DNA from: CAYQJL01 sp964612295
GTDB lineage: Bacteria > Eisenbacteria > RBG-16-71-46 > CAIMUX01 > WJJG01
Direction: 5' to 3'
Length of the DNA stretch: 64,000 bases
Assembly: GCA_964612295.1 (NCBI GenBank)
Contig: CAZTDY010000006.1
Location: 1 to 64,000 of the forward strand
Shown: piece after piece, positions 51,561 through 61,164 of the stretch
How the letters are laid out: each line of letters opens with the position of its first letter
Position numbering within the stretch: the first letter of the stretch is position 1
The notes under the pieces: model-generated
The model's database searches: none
What the model saw: the letters and a program-made list of their open reading frames with translations, nothing else
What the model was told of the DNA's origin: nothing
Translations under genes and position numbers: made by a program

Positions 51561-52760
51561 TTAGTAGACGGATTCCCCTTCAAGACGTCTTCGGATCTTC
51601 GAGCCATAGACCGCCGCAAGGCTCCTCCGACCGCGTCCCGGAAGCCGCTCGATGAAATCGGATTTGATGCGAACCCGATAATAAGGATCGTCACCCGGCC
51701 TGTTGATCCGTTTCCCGAAGCGTACTCCCCAGAAACAGCTTCTGACCCCGGCCTCCCGCGCGGCCCGCACCGCCAGGTCGCTGCCGGTCGCGTAGGGAAG
51801 GCAGAGAGTCTGCCCGGCCTCGGGACCGAGGCGCTCTTCGATCATCGTCTTGGCCTCGAGAAGGTCATCTCGCGCCGCCCCGAAGGCCTCCTCCGGTGAT
51901 TGCAGCTCGGGCGGCGTTCGGAACCGACGATCCGATGCCAGCTGCCGCCGGAGCTGGGCTTTCCAGTCGGTTCCGGGACCCGCCGGGCGGCCGACGTTCT
52001 GCTCGTAGAATCCCCGGCAGGTCTGGAGCAGCTCGGGTGGCAGCTTCAGGGCCGGCTTTCCGGCCAGAAGGGGTGCAGAGGGCATAAGCGGCAACCCGAG
52101 ATACGTGCTCCTCTCAAATGGCCGGCCGACGTCCTCGCGGTTCAGATAGGCGGTCATCGGGGAGTTGTAGGAGGTGTGGGGCGTGTGATCATCCACGAAG
52201 TCGAGGATGCGGGGGGCAGTGAACACCTCCCGGTGAAAAAGCGTGTGCGATTCGACCGCGACCAATCCCGACCGGTACATCTGCTCCAGCTCCGCCCAGC
52301 TGCACAGGGTTTGATCCTCCGGGTCGAGAGCGCGCACCGAATCGGCGTCACGATGGCCATCCCAGACATCCTGCAGCGTGGGACGCGCCCCCTCACCGCC
52401 CGGTACGCGACCCGGGATGACGAAGACGGTGGCCCTGCAGTCGTACTTCTTGAGTAAGGGGTACCCGTAGCGCCAGAAGCTGGAGCGCCCGTCATCCACC
52501 GTGAGCAGCACGGCGGGGCGCGTCGGCAAGGCATCCCCATCCAGCGCCGCGGCGAAGCCCGATGGCGACAATGTCTCGATTTGGTTCCGGCAGAGAAACT
52601 CGAGCTGGGCTTCGAAGCGGACCGGATCGATGGTGTGATGGACGAAGACGGGAACGCCGCCCAGATCCGGCGCCGGATTCGGCTGGAACACGAAACCGGG
52701 ATAGCCGGAGAGCAGCGATCTCAATTCAAACAGCAGCTGGCTGGCGCGCGAAAACTGCAT
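51561..52760 (-). CDS. Polysaccharide deacetylase
   Basis: 399 residues, NodB-homology fold. The catalytic Asp pair is in LLTVDDGRSSFW, the metal motif is ESHTLFHREV (H-x-x-x-H), followed by CLPYATGSDLAVRAAREAG near the C-terminus. N-terminal part with VPVFVHHTIDPVRFEAQLEFLCR. An insertion of about 100 residues lies between the two halves (residues about 175-280). No signal peptide. Likely removes acetyl groups from an envelope sugar in the cytoplasm or on a lipid-linked intermediate. Confidence 0.88.
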   Translation of the reverse strand: MQFSRASQLLFELRSLLSGYPGFVFQPNPAPDLGGVPVFVHHTIDPVRFEAQLEFLCRNQIETLSPSGFAAALDGDALPTRPAVLLTVDDGRSSFWRYGYPLLKKYDCRATVFVIPGRVPGGEGARPTLQDVWDGHRDADSVRALDPEDQTLCSWAELEQMYRSGLVAVESHTLFHREVFTAPRILDFVDDHTPHTSYNSPMTAYLNREDVGRPFERSTYLGLPLMPSAPLLAGKPALKLPPELLQTCRGFYEQNVGRPAGPGTDWKAQLRRQLASDRRFRTPPELQSPEEAFGAARDDLLEAKTMIEERLGPEAGQTLCLPYATGSDLAVRAAREAGVRSCFWGVRFGKRINRPGDDPYYRVRIKSDFIERLPGRGRRSLAAVYGSKIRRRLEGESVY

Positions 52761-52790
52761 CCGTTCGATCTCTCACCAGGGCAAACAAGG

Positions 52791-53873
52791 CTACTTCGGA
52801 AGACAAGGTTTGATGAGCTTCCAATAGATGTCAAACAGATAGTTCGTCAGACGATAGCCGAAGCGTGTGATCGGATTGTGGGTGACGACGGCTCCGGAAA
52901 CATAGATCGGGCCGGAGAAGAGAATGTCCCGGTCTGAAACGACGCGCGAGGACTGGATCCGTTTGCGTTTCGCCAAGAAGAAACGCAGATGTTTGATCGA
53001 TCTCCAGGTGCCCGCGAGATGCAGGCCGAGCATTCCCTTGAGCGTCATGAACACGAGTTGGACGATTTCGTAGAGAACCAGCGCTGGACCGATCAGGAAC
53101 AGGGTTCTGGCGGCATAGTGGGTGAGGATGTACTGCCATCGGTTGTAGATCTGCCCCACCGTGCGAGCGCGCCGCGTGCCGGTGAACGGCTTGGCCTCGT
53201 GGTGGGCGACCGCATCGGGAACGTAGAGGCACTGCGAGCCGTGGAGCATCAGACGCTGGTAGAACTCGCCGTCGTCTCCCCAACCGAACATGTAGTCTTC
53301 ATCGAAGCCGCCGGCCTTGCGGGCGGCCTCCCGATCCAACAGCAGGATCCCCCCTCCAGCATTCAGCACAGGCTCTCCGGTGGCGGACCCCGCGCCCTCC
53401 GTGCTTCGCCTACCCAGAACGGCTGGAAGGAGTTCGTCCCGATCGGGACAGACAGCGGCGCCGATGTAGTGTGTCTTGCCGCCGGCCCGGTAGATCCGCT
53501 CGGGCTCCTCCCAATGCATGAGTCTTGGAGTGCAGGTGGCAACCGAGCCGTCCTTTCCCATCCAGCGCATGAGTTCCAGGAGGCAGGTTGGCTCGAACAG
53601 GATGTCGTTGTCGGTCAGCAGAAGGAGACGCGTTTGGGCCTTCTCGAGTGCGATGTTCCGCAGGATGTTTATCATCTTGGTGTTGTGCGGCTGCACATGA
53701 ATGGGAAGGTCGGGGTAGGCCTCCCGGATCATCTGCACGCTGTCGTCGGTCGAGCAGTCGTCGATGACCTGCACATGGACGTCGACGCCTTCGAGTTCAA
53801 AGATCGTGCGCAAGGTCTCCAGGACCGTCTTACGGCCGTTGAAGTTGATGACTGTGACCGAAACCGATTCCAT
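52791..53873 (-). CDS. Family 2 glycosyltransferase
   Basis: 360 residues. VSVTVINFNGRKTVLETL, QVIDDCSTDDSVQMI, LLLTDNDILFEP (metal D-x-D), NAGGGILLLDREAARKAGGFDEDYMFGWGDDGEFYQRLMLHG is the typical rhamnosyl/GT2 acceptor motif. One C-terminal hydrophobic segment (about 255-280) may sit at the membrane. Adjacent to glpD (2-bp gap). Probably adds a residue to the surface glycan. Confidence 0.92.
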   Translation of the reverse strand: MESVSVTVINFNGRKTVLETLRTIFELEGVDVHVQVIDDCSTDDSVQMIREAYPDLPIHVQPHNTKMINILRNIALEKAQTRLLLLTDNDILFEPTCLLELMRWMGKDGSVATCTPRLMHWEEPERIYRAGGKTHYIGAAVCPDRDELLPAVLGRRSTEGAGSATGEPVLNAGGGILLLDREAARKAGGFDEDYMFGWGDDGEFYQRLMLHGSQCLYVPDAVAHHEAKPFTGTRRARTVGQIYNRWQYILTHYAARTLFLIGPALVLYEIVQLVFMTLKGMLGLHLAGTWRSIKHLRFFLAKRKRIQSSRVVSDRDILFSGPIYVSGAVVTHNPITRFGYRLTNYLFDIYWKLIKPCLPK

Positions 53874-53875
53874 GT

Positions 53876-55399
53876 TTACGTTCCGATCTCGGGGACATTC
53901 AGGAGATGGTTCTCGAGTCGATCCAGCTCCTCGGCCGCTCTCTCCGCGCTCCAGTCGAACAACTGGGCGAGTTTCGGTGCCAAGCTCAGGGCACGCTGCG
54001 GATGGTCGCCGATGTTCGTTCTCCGGACAACCAGGTCGTCGAGATGGACGACCGCCTCATCCACGATCAGCGTGCGCAGGGCCTCTTCGGTCGCTGCCGG
54101 CAGCGCCGGCGGATTCCAGTCGAAGTCGAAGAGGATACGGTCACGATCTGCGGCCGGCTGCCCCTCGGCATCCCGTTCGGCAGCGCGCGGCGCCGGGAAC
54201 CCCAATCGTTCGAGCAGATCGCTGGCGACGCGACGGGCGGTCGTGTACTTCACCCCAATCACGCTGATCAGCCCCCTCGGGCCGCCCTGTTTGCCGTGGT
54301 CGACAATGAGAGGGCGATTGGCCAGGACGACCGCCTCCCCGCTGGTCCCCGGCTTGCGCGGCAACCGCCCGGCGAAGACGTGTTTGACATCATCGTGTCG
54401 GGCCTGGAGCCCCGGAATCGATCGATTCAGGTCTTCGAGAAACGCGTCCACCATTCGAGCGGTCGGCCGCGGGGGCGACTCAGGGTCGGGCCACACTTCA
54501 TAGCAGGTGCCGGCCATCACGCGCCCTTTCCAGGGAACCAGGATGTAGGTTTGGGCTCCCGGCTTCTTCGGGGTGACCGCCAGGGCGTGGTCGGATGGCG
54601 ATGGCCGATCCAGCAACAGGTTCCAAGCCAATGCGGCGCGAAACCGCGGTGCGTCGTGGGTACCGAAGCGGCCGGCCACCTCCTGGGCCCAGGGCCCGGC
54701 TGCGTTCACCACGAGCGGTGCGCGAAACTCATATGTGCCGCCGTCACCCCGGTCCCGGGCGCGCACGCCGCACGCCTGCCCATCGCGCGTGAGGAGGCCT
54801 TCGGCTTCGACGTAGTTGAGCGCCTGCGAGCCCCGCGCACAGAGCCGGTGGAGGATCTCCATCAGAAGCCGCTGCTCGTCCGGGGCGAACGCGTCGTACC
54901 AGATCGCCCCGCCCTGCAGTCCCGCGGTATCGACGTCTGGGAACATCCGGGCGACCGTCTCCGGATCCACCAGGCGGCCATCGGGCAGAGACTGCTCGGG
55001 TGAAAGACCCCGGTTCCGGGTCGAGGAGAGCAGATCATTGACCTTGAGTGCCGGTCCGAGAATCGCGCGCCGGCGCAGACCTTTGCCGTAGAGCGGCATC
55101 AGGCAAGGGAGCGGATGGACCTGGTCCGGGAAGCGGCTCAGAAACCAGCGTCGTTCGGCGACGGACTGCTGATGGCGCTTGAGATCCGCCGACTGCAGGT
55201 AGCGGAACCCGCCGTGAATGATGCGCAGGCTGTTGAAGCTCGTATGGGCACCAAAATCGTCTCGCTCGAGAAGAAGGGTGCGCAGTCCCCGCCGGGCTGC
55301 TTCATAGGTCAGCAGCACTCCGTAGATGCCACCGCCCACCACAATCAAGTCATACTCTCCAGCAGCGGCGGCCGGGATCGCGCGGTCAATCCGGCCCAT
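53876..55399 (-). CDS. glpD: FAD-dependent glycerol-3-phosphate dehydrogenase-like
   Basis: 507 residues. FAD-binding GGGIYGVLLTYEAARRGLRTLLLERDDFG at the N-terminus (Rossmann GxGxxG variant), SFNSLRIIHGGFRYLQ, FAPDEQRLLMEI, NAAGPWAQ, YTTARRVA, and a C-terminal domain with LDDLVVRRTNIGDHP. This is GlpD family, which oxidises sn-glycerol-3-phosphate to DHAP at the membrane. In this cluster it may act on a polyol-phosphate part of a glycan instead. Packed between a GT2 (2 bp) and an SDR epimerase (no gap). Confidence 0.85.
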   Translation of the reverse strand: MGRIDRAIPAAAAGEYDLIVVGGGIYGVLLTYEAARRGLRTLLLERDDFGAHTSFNSLRIIHGGFRYLQSADLKRHQQSVAERRWFLSRFPDQVHPLPCLMPLYGKGLRRRAILGPALKVNDLLSSTRNRGLSPEQSLPDGRLVDPETVARMFPDVDTAGLQGGAIWYDAFAPDEQRLLMEILHRLCARGSQALNYVEAEGLLTRDGQACGVRARDRGDGGTYEFRAPLVVNAAGPWAQEVAGRFGTHDAPRFRAALAWNLLLDRPSPSDHALAVTPKKPGAQTYILVPWKGRVMAGTCYEVWPDPESPPRPTARMVDAFLEDLNRSIPGLQARHDDVKHVFAGRLPRKPGTSGEAVVLANRPLIVDHGKQGGPRGLISVIGVKYTTARRVASDLLERLGFPAPRAAERDAEGQPAADRDRILFDFDWNPPALPAATEEALRTLIVDEAVVHLDDLVVRRTNIGDHPQRALSLAPKLAQLFDWSAERAAEELDRLENHLLNVPEIGT

Positions 55400-56380
55400 T
55401 CAAATCAGTCCCTGTTTCTGGTACCAGGCCGCGGTCCGGGAGATCCCCTCGCGGAGATTGACCTTTGGATCGTAGCCCAGCACGCGTTTCGCCTTGTCGA
55501 TCTTGAATGCACGATTCAGTTTGAAGAACTCGACCCGCCGGGGATAGAGCGGGGGGGAGACCTTCACCGCCCGGCAGAACTTTTCACACAGCACCGAGGC
55601 CACGTGAACGGGGCCATAGGGGATTCGGAGCCTCGGCGGTTTGGCGCCCAACACATCGGCGATGGTCTCGACCAGCTCCTGCAGCGTCACGTGCCGAGCG
55701 CCCGCGATCACAAAGACCTCTCCCAGAGCTTCCGGTTTCTCGTCGCACAGGAGAAAACCGTCGATGAGATCGTCGATGTAGGTCATATGATAGAAGACCT
55801 GTCCTGATCCGATCATGACGAAGCGGCCCTTGGCGATCGGGCGAAAGAGTTTGAGGAAGCGGGTATCGCCCGGGCCGTAAATGGCACCCGGCCTGACGAC
55901 CGCGCCGGGCAGGCCGGCTTCGAAGGCCTTTCTGGCCAGCAGTTCGCCTTCGAGTTTCGATTCCTGATAGTGGTCACCCGGCGCGAAGCGATAGGTCTCA
56001 TCGACCGGCGGGTCCTGAATGCCCCCATGCACCCCCACGGTCGAGCAGTGCACGAACCGGTTCACCTGCGCGCTCATGGACACCTCGAGAAGATGGCGGG
56101 TGGCGTCGACATTGACGCGCGTAAACTCCTCCAGATCTGAGTGTTCTGTACGGTAGGCGGCGGCGATGTGAAAGACACGGTCGATGTCGTCGAACGAATC
56201 GCGAACCTGTGCCCGGCTGCGGATGTCGAGAACGCGGCACTCGACGCCCAGCTCCCGAAGGGGAGCCACGCGGGGACTCTCTCGGACGAAGGCGACGACG
56301 CGGTGTCCCTCCCCGATGAGTCGCCTGCAGAGATTCGAACCGGTGAACCCCGTGGCACCGGTGACCAGGGTTGCGCTCAA
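55400..56380 (-). CDS. NAD-dependent epimerase/dehydratase (extended SDR)
   Basis: 326 residues. TGATGFTGSNLCRRL (GxxGxxG), VFHIAAAYRTEH, and the YQESK catalytic Tyr/Lys motif, then RPGAIYGPGDTRFL. Resembles dihydroflavonol-reductase/3-beta-hydroxysteroid-type SDRs as found with sugar and lipid genes. Starts at TTG 56380 with GGAG 7 bp upstream. First gene of the long minus-strand cluster, divergent from the methyltransferase, so promoters for both probably lie in 56381-56553. Confidence 0.88.
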   Translation of the reverse strand: MSATLVTGATGFTGSNLCRRLIGEGHRVVAFVRESPRVAPLRELGVECRVLDIRSRAQVRDSFDDIDRVFHIAAAYRTEHSDLEEFTRVNVDATRHLLEVSMSAQVNRFVHCSTVGVHGGIQDPPVDETYRFAPGDHYQESKLEGELLARKAFEAGLPGAVVRPGAIYGPGDTRFLKLFRPIAKGRFVMIGSGQVFYHMTYIDDLIDGFLLCDEKPEALGEVFVIAGARHVTLQELVETIADVLGAKPPRLRIPYGPVHVASVLCEKFCRAVKVSPPLYPRRVEFFKLNRAFKIDKAKRVLGYDPKVNLREGISRTAAWYQKQGLI

Positions 56381-56553
56381 GAATCAACTCCGTGGCGGTG
56401 AAAACCAACGGGCCGGCCAAGGGTCTCAAGAATTGTTCCCGAGCCACCTTATGGGGATTCCCAGACCCGTTCAATCACTCATGAGAATCTTCGACCGGCG
56501 AGGCGTCCATCTTGCCGTGAAACCACGGGTGGAGCCGGCGCAGACCAGCGATT

Positions 56554-57381
56554 ATGGTAGGCGACGTGCAAATCAACGGACATCAGCCTGAAAGCGGGCA
56601 GGGTCGGGGAAATGATCGCCACCCGGCGGGCCGGTCGGATGGTCGAGAGACGCCCGACGTCGAATCGTCATCCCCTCAATATGCGGAACGGTTCGCCGGT
56701 GAGATCGGTCGCTACTTCCTTGAAACGCAGACGCGGATCTTCCTGAAGCTGCTCGAGCCGTTGCCGGGAAGATGTGTGCTGGATGTCGGGGGCGGACATG
56801 CCCAACTGGCCGGGCCACTGGTCGATCGCGGGTATCAGTACACCGCGCTCGGATCTCCGGGGGCGTCTCGCGAGCGGTTGGATCGGGTGCTCGGCCCCCA
56901 GCGCTACGAATACGTATCCGGAAGCCTGCTCGATCTTCCCTTTCCGGACGAGAGCTTCGATCATGTCCTGGCCTTTCGTATGCTTCCTCATCTGCGCGCC
57001 TGGCCCAGACTCATTCAGGAGATGTGCCGCGTGGCTCGCTGCGGCGTACTCCTGGACTATCCCGATCGCCGCAGCCTGAACGCTCTGACGGGCGCGCTCT
57101 TCTGGGCGAAGAAGGCCGCGGAGCAAACGACGCGATCCTATCGGCTGTTCAAGCGGTCCGACCTCAAGGGGGCGTTTCGCGATCAGGGCTTCGGCAAGAC
57201 GCGATTCACACCTCAGTTCTTCCTGCCGATGGTGGTGTATCGGATGCTGGGTTCAGCGAAGCTCGCGCGCGGGGCCGAGGCGCCCTGCCGATGGATCGCT
57301 CTGACGAAGAACTACGGCTCACCCGTCATCGTGCGGGCCACACGCTTGGAGAGGCGAGCGCAGGGAGACGGGCCTTCATGA
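56554..57381 (+). CDS. SAM-dependent methyltransferase
   Basis: 275 residues, class I methyltransferase: VLDVGGGHAQLAGPL (motif I), LLDLPFPDESFDHVLAFRMLPHL (motif II-III), and a C-terminal FAD-like QFFLPMVVYRML. A leader of about 45 polar residues is unusual. The stop overlaps the next start (ATGA). Probably modifies a glycan or lipid in the cluster. Confidence 0.85.
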   Translation: MVGDVQINGHQPESGQGRGNDRHPAGRSDGRETPDVESSSPQYAERFAGEIGRYFLETQTRIFLKLLEPLPGRCVLDVGGGHAQLAGPLVDRGYQYTALGSPGASRERLDRVLGPQRYEYVSGSLLDLPFPDESFDHVLAFRMLPHLRAWPRLIQEMCRVARCGVLLDYPDRRSLNALTGALFWAKKAAEQTTRSYRLFKRSDLKGAFRDQGFGKTRFTPQFFLPMVVYRMLGSAKLARGAEAPCRWIALTKNYGSPVIVRATRLERRAQGDGPS

Positions 57382-58535
57382 GAATCCTCCTGCTTGCGCC
57401 CCAGCCGTTCTATCAGGTGAGAGGGACCCCGATCGCGGTCCGGCTTCTCGCCGAGACCCTCGCCGGCCACGGTCACCAACTTGTGCTCCTGACCTTCCCC
57501 GAGGGTGAGGACATCTCGATCGAGGGCTGTCGGCTGGTTCGGCTGTCACCCTGGCCGGGCCTGGCGAATGTGAAACCAGGCTTTTCCTGGAAGAAGGTTC
57601 TCTACGACCTCCAGATGTTCTGGCGCACCTGGGCGATCGTCAGGCGAGAGAAGATCGATCTCATCCACGCGGTCGAGGAGTCGGCTTTCATCGCTTGGAT
57701 GATGAAGAAGCTGCGAGGGATTCCCTACGTCTACGATATGGACTCATCGCTCGCCCAGCAGCTTGTCGAAAAGCACCCCTTTCTGCGAGTTCTTGGGGGG
57801 CTCTTCGACCGGGCCGAGGGGAGGGCGATCCGCGGGAGCAGCGGGGTCATCGTCGTCTGTCAGGCCTTGGCCGACGTTGCGTCTCGTCACGCTCCCGGGG
57901 TTCCTCTCCAGCGTCTCGAAGACATCAGCCTGTTTCCCCCCGGTGAGGTCGATGCCCCTGTAGCGGAACAACACAGGATTGCGGCCGGCGGCCCGGTTGT
58001 CATGTACGTGGGGAATCTCGAATCGTACCAGGGCGTGGATCTGCTGATCACAGCATTCCGCGCCGTCCATGAGCAGGCCCCCGACGCCCACCTGGTCATT
58101 GTCGGCGGCGCCGAGAAGGACCTGCAAACCTACGGGGACCGGGTGAGCGCGATCGGGTTGACCGAGCGCATCCAGCTGATCGGTCCCCGGCCACTCGAAG
58201 ATCTTCCCGTCTATCTGAGCCAGGCCGACATCCTCGTATCGCCGCGCACGAAGGGCAACAACACGCCCATGAAGATCTACTCCTACCTGGCTTCGGGCAA
58301 ACCACTCGTGGCCACCCGCGCCTACACGCACACGCAGGTGTTGGATGACGAGGTGGCTCTGCTCGTTGATCCGACGGCCGCTGATATGGCCGACGGGCTC
58401 CTGAGGTTACTGGCGGATGAGGCCCTGCGGACCCGCCTCGGCGAGGCGGCTCGTCGGCGGGCGGAAGCGGAACATTCGCGGCCGGCTTTCGAACGAAAAC
58501 TGATTGGATTCTACGACCGGCTGCTCAAGTCTTAA
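57378..58535 (+). CDS. Family 4 glycosyltransferase
   Basis: 385 residues, GT-B fold. N-terminal LLLAPQPFYQVRGTPIAVRLLAETLA, middle MYVGNLESYQGVDLLITAF, C-terminal PVYLSQADILVSPRTKGNNTPMKIYSYLASGKPLVAT, the nucleotide-sugar-binding E-x7-E-like part being degenerate (PMKIYSYLASG). ATG 57378 is inside the stop of the methyltransferase gene (translational coupling), with GGGAG upstream. Its stop overlaps the convergent carbamoyltransferase by 4 bp. Confidence 0.92.
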   Translation: MRILLLAPQPFYQVRGTPIAVRLLAETLAGHGHQLVLLTFPEGEDISIEGCRLVRLSPWPGLANVKPGFSWKKVLYDLQMFWRTWAIVRREKIDLIHAVEESAFIAWMMKKLRGIPYVYDMDSSLAQQLVEKHPFLRVLGGLFDRAEGRAIRGSSGVIVVCQALADVASRHAPGVPLQRLEDISLFPPGEVDAPVAEQHRIAAGGPVVMYVGNLESYQGVDLLITAFRAVHEQAPDAHLVIVGGAEKDLQTYGDRVSAIGLTERIQLIGPRPLEDLPVYLSQADILVSPRTKGNNTPMKIYSYLASGKPLVATRAYTHTQVLDDEVALLVDPTAADMADGLLRLLADEALRTRLGEAARRRAEAEHSRPAFERKLIGFYDRLLKS

Positions 58536-60256
58536 ACGGCCCGCTGGTGAACCAGGAACGGCCCGATCGCCAGGGCATCGAGATTCCCGCGCGCGAAACT
58601 CCTGATCGCATCACCGGGCGTGTGAACGATCGGCTCCTCGTGCATGTTGAAGCTCGTGTTGATCACGCAGGGAATGCCGGTGATCTTCTTGTATTCCTCG
58701 ACGATTCGGTAGTAGCCCTCGTTGTCCTCGGCCCGGATGAGCTGGGGCCGTGCGGTCTTGTCCACGTGGGAGACCGCAGGACAGGTTTCGTCGAGATACT
58801 TCGTACAATCGAAGGTGATTGTCATGAAACGCGCGGTCTCCTCGGCGCCCTCCATGTTCAGGTAGCAGCGGTCGCGGTCCTCCCAGAGCGTCACGGGAGC
58901 GAACGGCATGAACTCGGTCCTGCTCAGGCGTTTGTTGAGCCAGTCGTTCACCGATGGATCAGTGGGTTGGTAGAGGATGGACCGGTTGCCCAGCGCGCGC
59001 GGTCCGTACTCCATGCGCCCGTCGAATCGCGCGACCACCTTCCCTTCGGACAGCAGTTTCGCCACCGCCGGGGCGAGGTCCGCCCCTAGCCGCTGCGGTT
59101 CGTAGGCCGTCTCCTGCAGAGCGCTTGCCATTTCGTCTTCGGTGAACTCCGCGCCCAGGTAGACATCCTGAATGACCGGTTGGGGGCGATACCCGGCGAG
59201 CCGGTTTTCCTCATGGAGAGCGGCTCCGACCGCCAGCCCGTCGTCCCCCATTCCCGGGTGGACAAACACCTCGCGGGTCGAAGGAAGCTCGTGGATGCGC
59301 TGGTTGAGCTTCACGTTGGCGAACACGCCCCCCGCCAGGGCCAGGTTCGCGATGCCCGACTTTCCAATCCAGTAGTCGCAGAACTGCGAGGTGGTCTCCT
59401 CGAGCAGCGATTGCGCGGACGCGCTGAGATCCGCGTAGGAGAATCCGGTGGGCAGGGCCTTCAGCAGCTTCTTGATCGCGGTTTGATCGAAGCACTTGCC
59501 CGCGTTTTGGATGATCCCGTCTTCGTAGGTCAGAAACTCTCGCAGGGTCTCTAAGTGAATCGGTTTCCCATGAGCGGCGAGGCCGGTGATCTTGCCCTCG
59601 TGGTTGTGGGCCTTGAAGCCGCAGATGTGCGTGACGTAGGCGTAATAGTTGCCGAGCGAGTGATAGCTGTCGGTGACGTGGAGTTTCTCGAACTCCCCGC
59701 TCTTGACGCGATAGACGGCGCTGCACTTGCCGTCGCCCGCGCCATCGTGGGTGATCACCGTGGCATCCTGGCGTCCGCAGGTGAAGTAGGCGGAGGCCGC
59801 GTGGCAGAGATGATGGTCGATGAAGACCACCGGCTTGTCGATTCCGAAGTCTTCCCGCAGGGCCTTCTTCATCTTGTCCTGGCGGGGAGAGGTGAGGACC
59901 TTCTTCACGTTGTGGTAGGTCTGCCGGGCGGCGGCCGAGTCGCCTACCAGCGTCGAGAAGGTGGCTCCCAATGACAAGAGCAGGTCACGGGTTCCGCCCT
60001 TCGATTCCCGGAAGTAGTCGGAATAGGGAACGGCCTCCGAACGCCAGAAGAGGTTCTCCGTGGCGACGGCCACCGCGTCCACTTGATCCGGCCCGAAATT
60101 CGAGAGGCGGAGCACCTCGCGGATGCTCAAACGCGGGAACCCCATACTCAGCTTGTGTCTGTTCAGGCGTTCTTCATTGACGGCCGCGGCGATCTTTCCA
60201 TCGATAACGACCGCTGCGCCGCTATTGAAGCTATCCGTAATGCCCAGAACGATCAT
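58532..60256 (-). CDS. NodU/CmcH-family carbamoyltransferase
   Basis: 574 residues. N-terminal Kae1-like domain: LGITDSFNSGAAVVIDGKIAAAVNEERLNRHK, IDHHLCHAASAY (metal-binding H-H-x-x-H), GDGKCSAVY, LALAGGVFANVKLNQ. C-terminal YrdC-like part with FDGRMEYGPRALGNRSI, DWLNKRLSRTEFMPFAP and INTSFNMHEEPIV. Transfers a carbamoyl group to sugar hydroxyls. GAGG precedes ATG 60256. A promoter-like pair lies upstream at 60330-60358. Confidence 0.93.
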   Translation of the reverse strand: MIVLGITDSFNSGAAVVIDGKIAAAVNEERLNRHKLSMGFPRLSIREVLRLSNFGPDQVDAVAVATENLFWRSEAVPYSDYFRESKGGTRDLLLSLGATFSTLVGDSAAARQTYHNVKKVLTSPRQDKMKKALREDFGIDKPVVFIDHHLCHAASAYFTCGRQDATVITHDGAGDGKCSAVYRVKSGEFEKLHVTDSYHSLGNYYAYVTHICGFKAHNHEGKITGLAAHGKPIHLETLREFLTYEDGIIQNAGKCFDQTAIKKLLKALPTGFSYADLSASAQSLLEETTSQFCDYWIGKSGIANLALAGGVFANVKLNQRIHELPSTREVFVHPGMGDDGLAVGAALHEENRLAGYRPQPVIQDVYLGAEFTEDEMASALQETAYEPQRLGADLAPAVAKLLSEGKVVARFDGRMEYGPRALGNRSILYQPTDPSVNDWLNKRLSRTEFMPFAPVTLWEDRDRCYLNMEGAEETARFMTITFDCTKYLDETCPAVSHVDKTARPQLIRAEDNEGYYRIVEEYKKITGIPCVINTSFNMHEEPIVHTPGDAIRSFARGNLDALAIGPFLVHQRAV

Positions 60257-60329
60257 GCGACCTCATCTGCTCATCGCGATTTCGAAAACGTCTGCTCCAT
60301 CATCAAAAAACGGCCGGAATCGTCAGATC

Positions 60330-60358
60330 CTTATCGCCAAGATGGTGGCTCGCGTCAA
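60330..60358 (-). promoter_or_regulatory. Promoter candidate for the carbamoyltransferase
   Basis: On the minus strand TTGACG (60358-60353), a 17-bp spacer and GATAAG (60335-60330). The -35 overlaps the stop codon of the upstream gene. The start of the enzyme is 74 bp further on. Confidence 0.45.
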
Positions 60359-61164
60359 CGTCTGAGCCGCAGGCGGGCTTGGTTCCTGAGGAAGCGGCCC
60401 AGCGATTCCCGCCGGCCGAAGGGTGTGATTTGGCCCCCCGGCTCCAGCAGCAGCCGTTTCAGGCCGGCAGCTGGGCGGTGACCATCCAGCTGTCCCTCGA
60501 GCGAGAAGCCCTGGGCCCCGACTCCTCGTTCCTCCTTTTCGAGGGGGAGGGGATCGCTTCCCGGAAGCACGGCGATGCCTTGCGCGGCGGCCAGACCGAA
60601 CTCCTTGGGCGTGGGGAAGAGGCCGGGACGCCCTGCGTTGTCTCCGAGGAAGACGCGAGGTGGTCCCGGCTGGGACAGAAACTCCCGCAGACAGGCGCCC
60701 CGCTTCCCGGCCCATTTGCCGAAGCCCCACGGGATCACGGCCACCCCGCCGGTCTTGTTGACCTGCGCGACCAAGTTGCGGAGTCCGATCCCGTCCGCGA
60801 ACGGCTCCCTCGTGCCCAGGGCGAGGAGTTCGAGTCTCTCGGCCGTCACGATCTGGCGTCCTGCGATGAGGATGAGCTGCTCTTCCCCCGGACCAAGGGC
60901 GATGAGCGATTCGTCTTCCTCCGTCTTGTGAAACGACCAGGTTCCGTCGCTCACCACCGGGGCGGACGTGACTGCTTCCGCCTGCCGGTGAGCGGCGGCG
61001 AACCAGTCGACCCCCTGCTGCTCAGCGAGTGCGAGGACGAGGACCGGCTGCTCGTCCGGCGCGAACTCCAGGGCGGCAACCCCCAGATTTCGGTGGGCGG
61101 CTGAGAGCAGTCGCGGTACCTGAAATCGGGCATGGAGGTGGACATGTGCGTCGACCAGAATCAT
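60355..61164 (-). CDS. Amidohydrolase/PHP-like hypothetical protein
   Basis: 269 residues. It opens with MILVDAHVHLH, the metal-binding D-x-H-x-H of amidohydrolase/PHP-type enzymes. Further possible ligands appear in VIPWGFGKWAGKRG, FLGDNAGRPG and VLPGSDPLP. I cannot place it in a named family. There is no signal peptide. ATG 61164 has no clear ribosome site; TAAGAT lies just upstream and the message may be leaderless. Downstream is the carbamoyltransferase, 98 bp away. Confidence 0.7.
   Translation of the reverse strand: MILVDAHVHLHARFQVPRLLSAAHRNLGVAALEFAPDEQPVLVLALAEQQGVDWFAAAHRQAEAVTSAPVVSDGTWSFHKTEEDESLIALGPGEEQLILIAGRQIVTAERLELLALGTREPFADGIGLRNLVAQVNKTGGVAVIPWGFGKWAGKRGACLREFLSQPGPPRVFLGDNAGRPGLFPTPKEFGLAAAQGIAVLPGSDPLPLEKEERGVGAQGFSLEGQLDGHRPAAGLKRLLLEPGGQITPFGRRESLGRFLRNQARLRLRR

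Noticed and set aside
56325..56345. tRNA-like T-arm string (GGTTCGAATC on the minus strand)
   Set aside because: It lies in the coding sequence of the SDR gene (GSNLCRRL) and no cloverleaf surrounds it.
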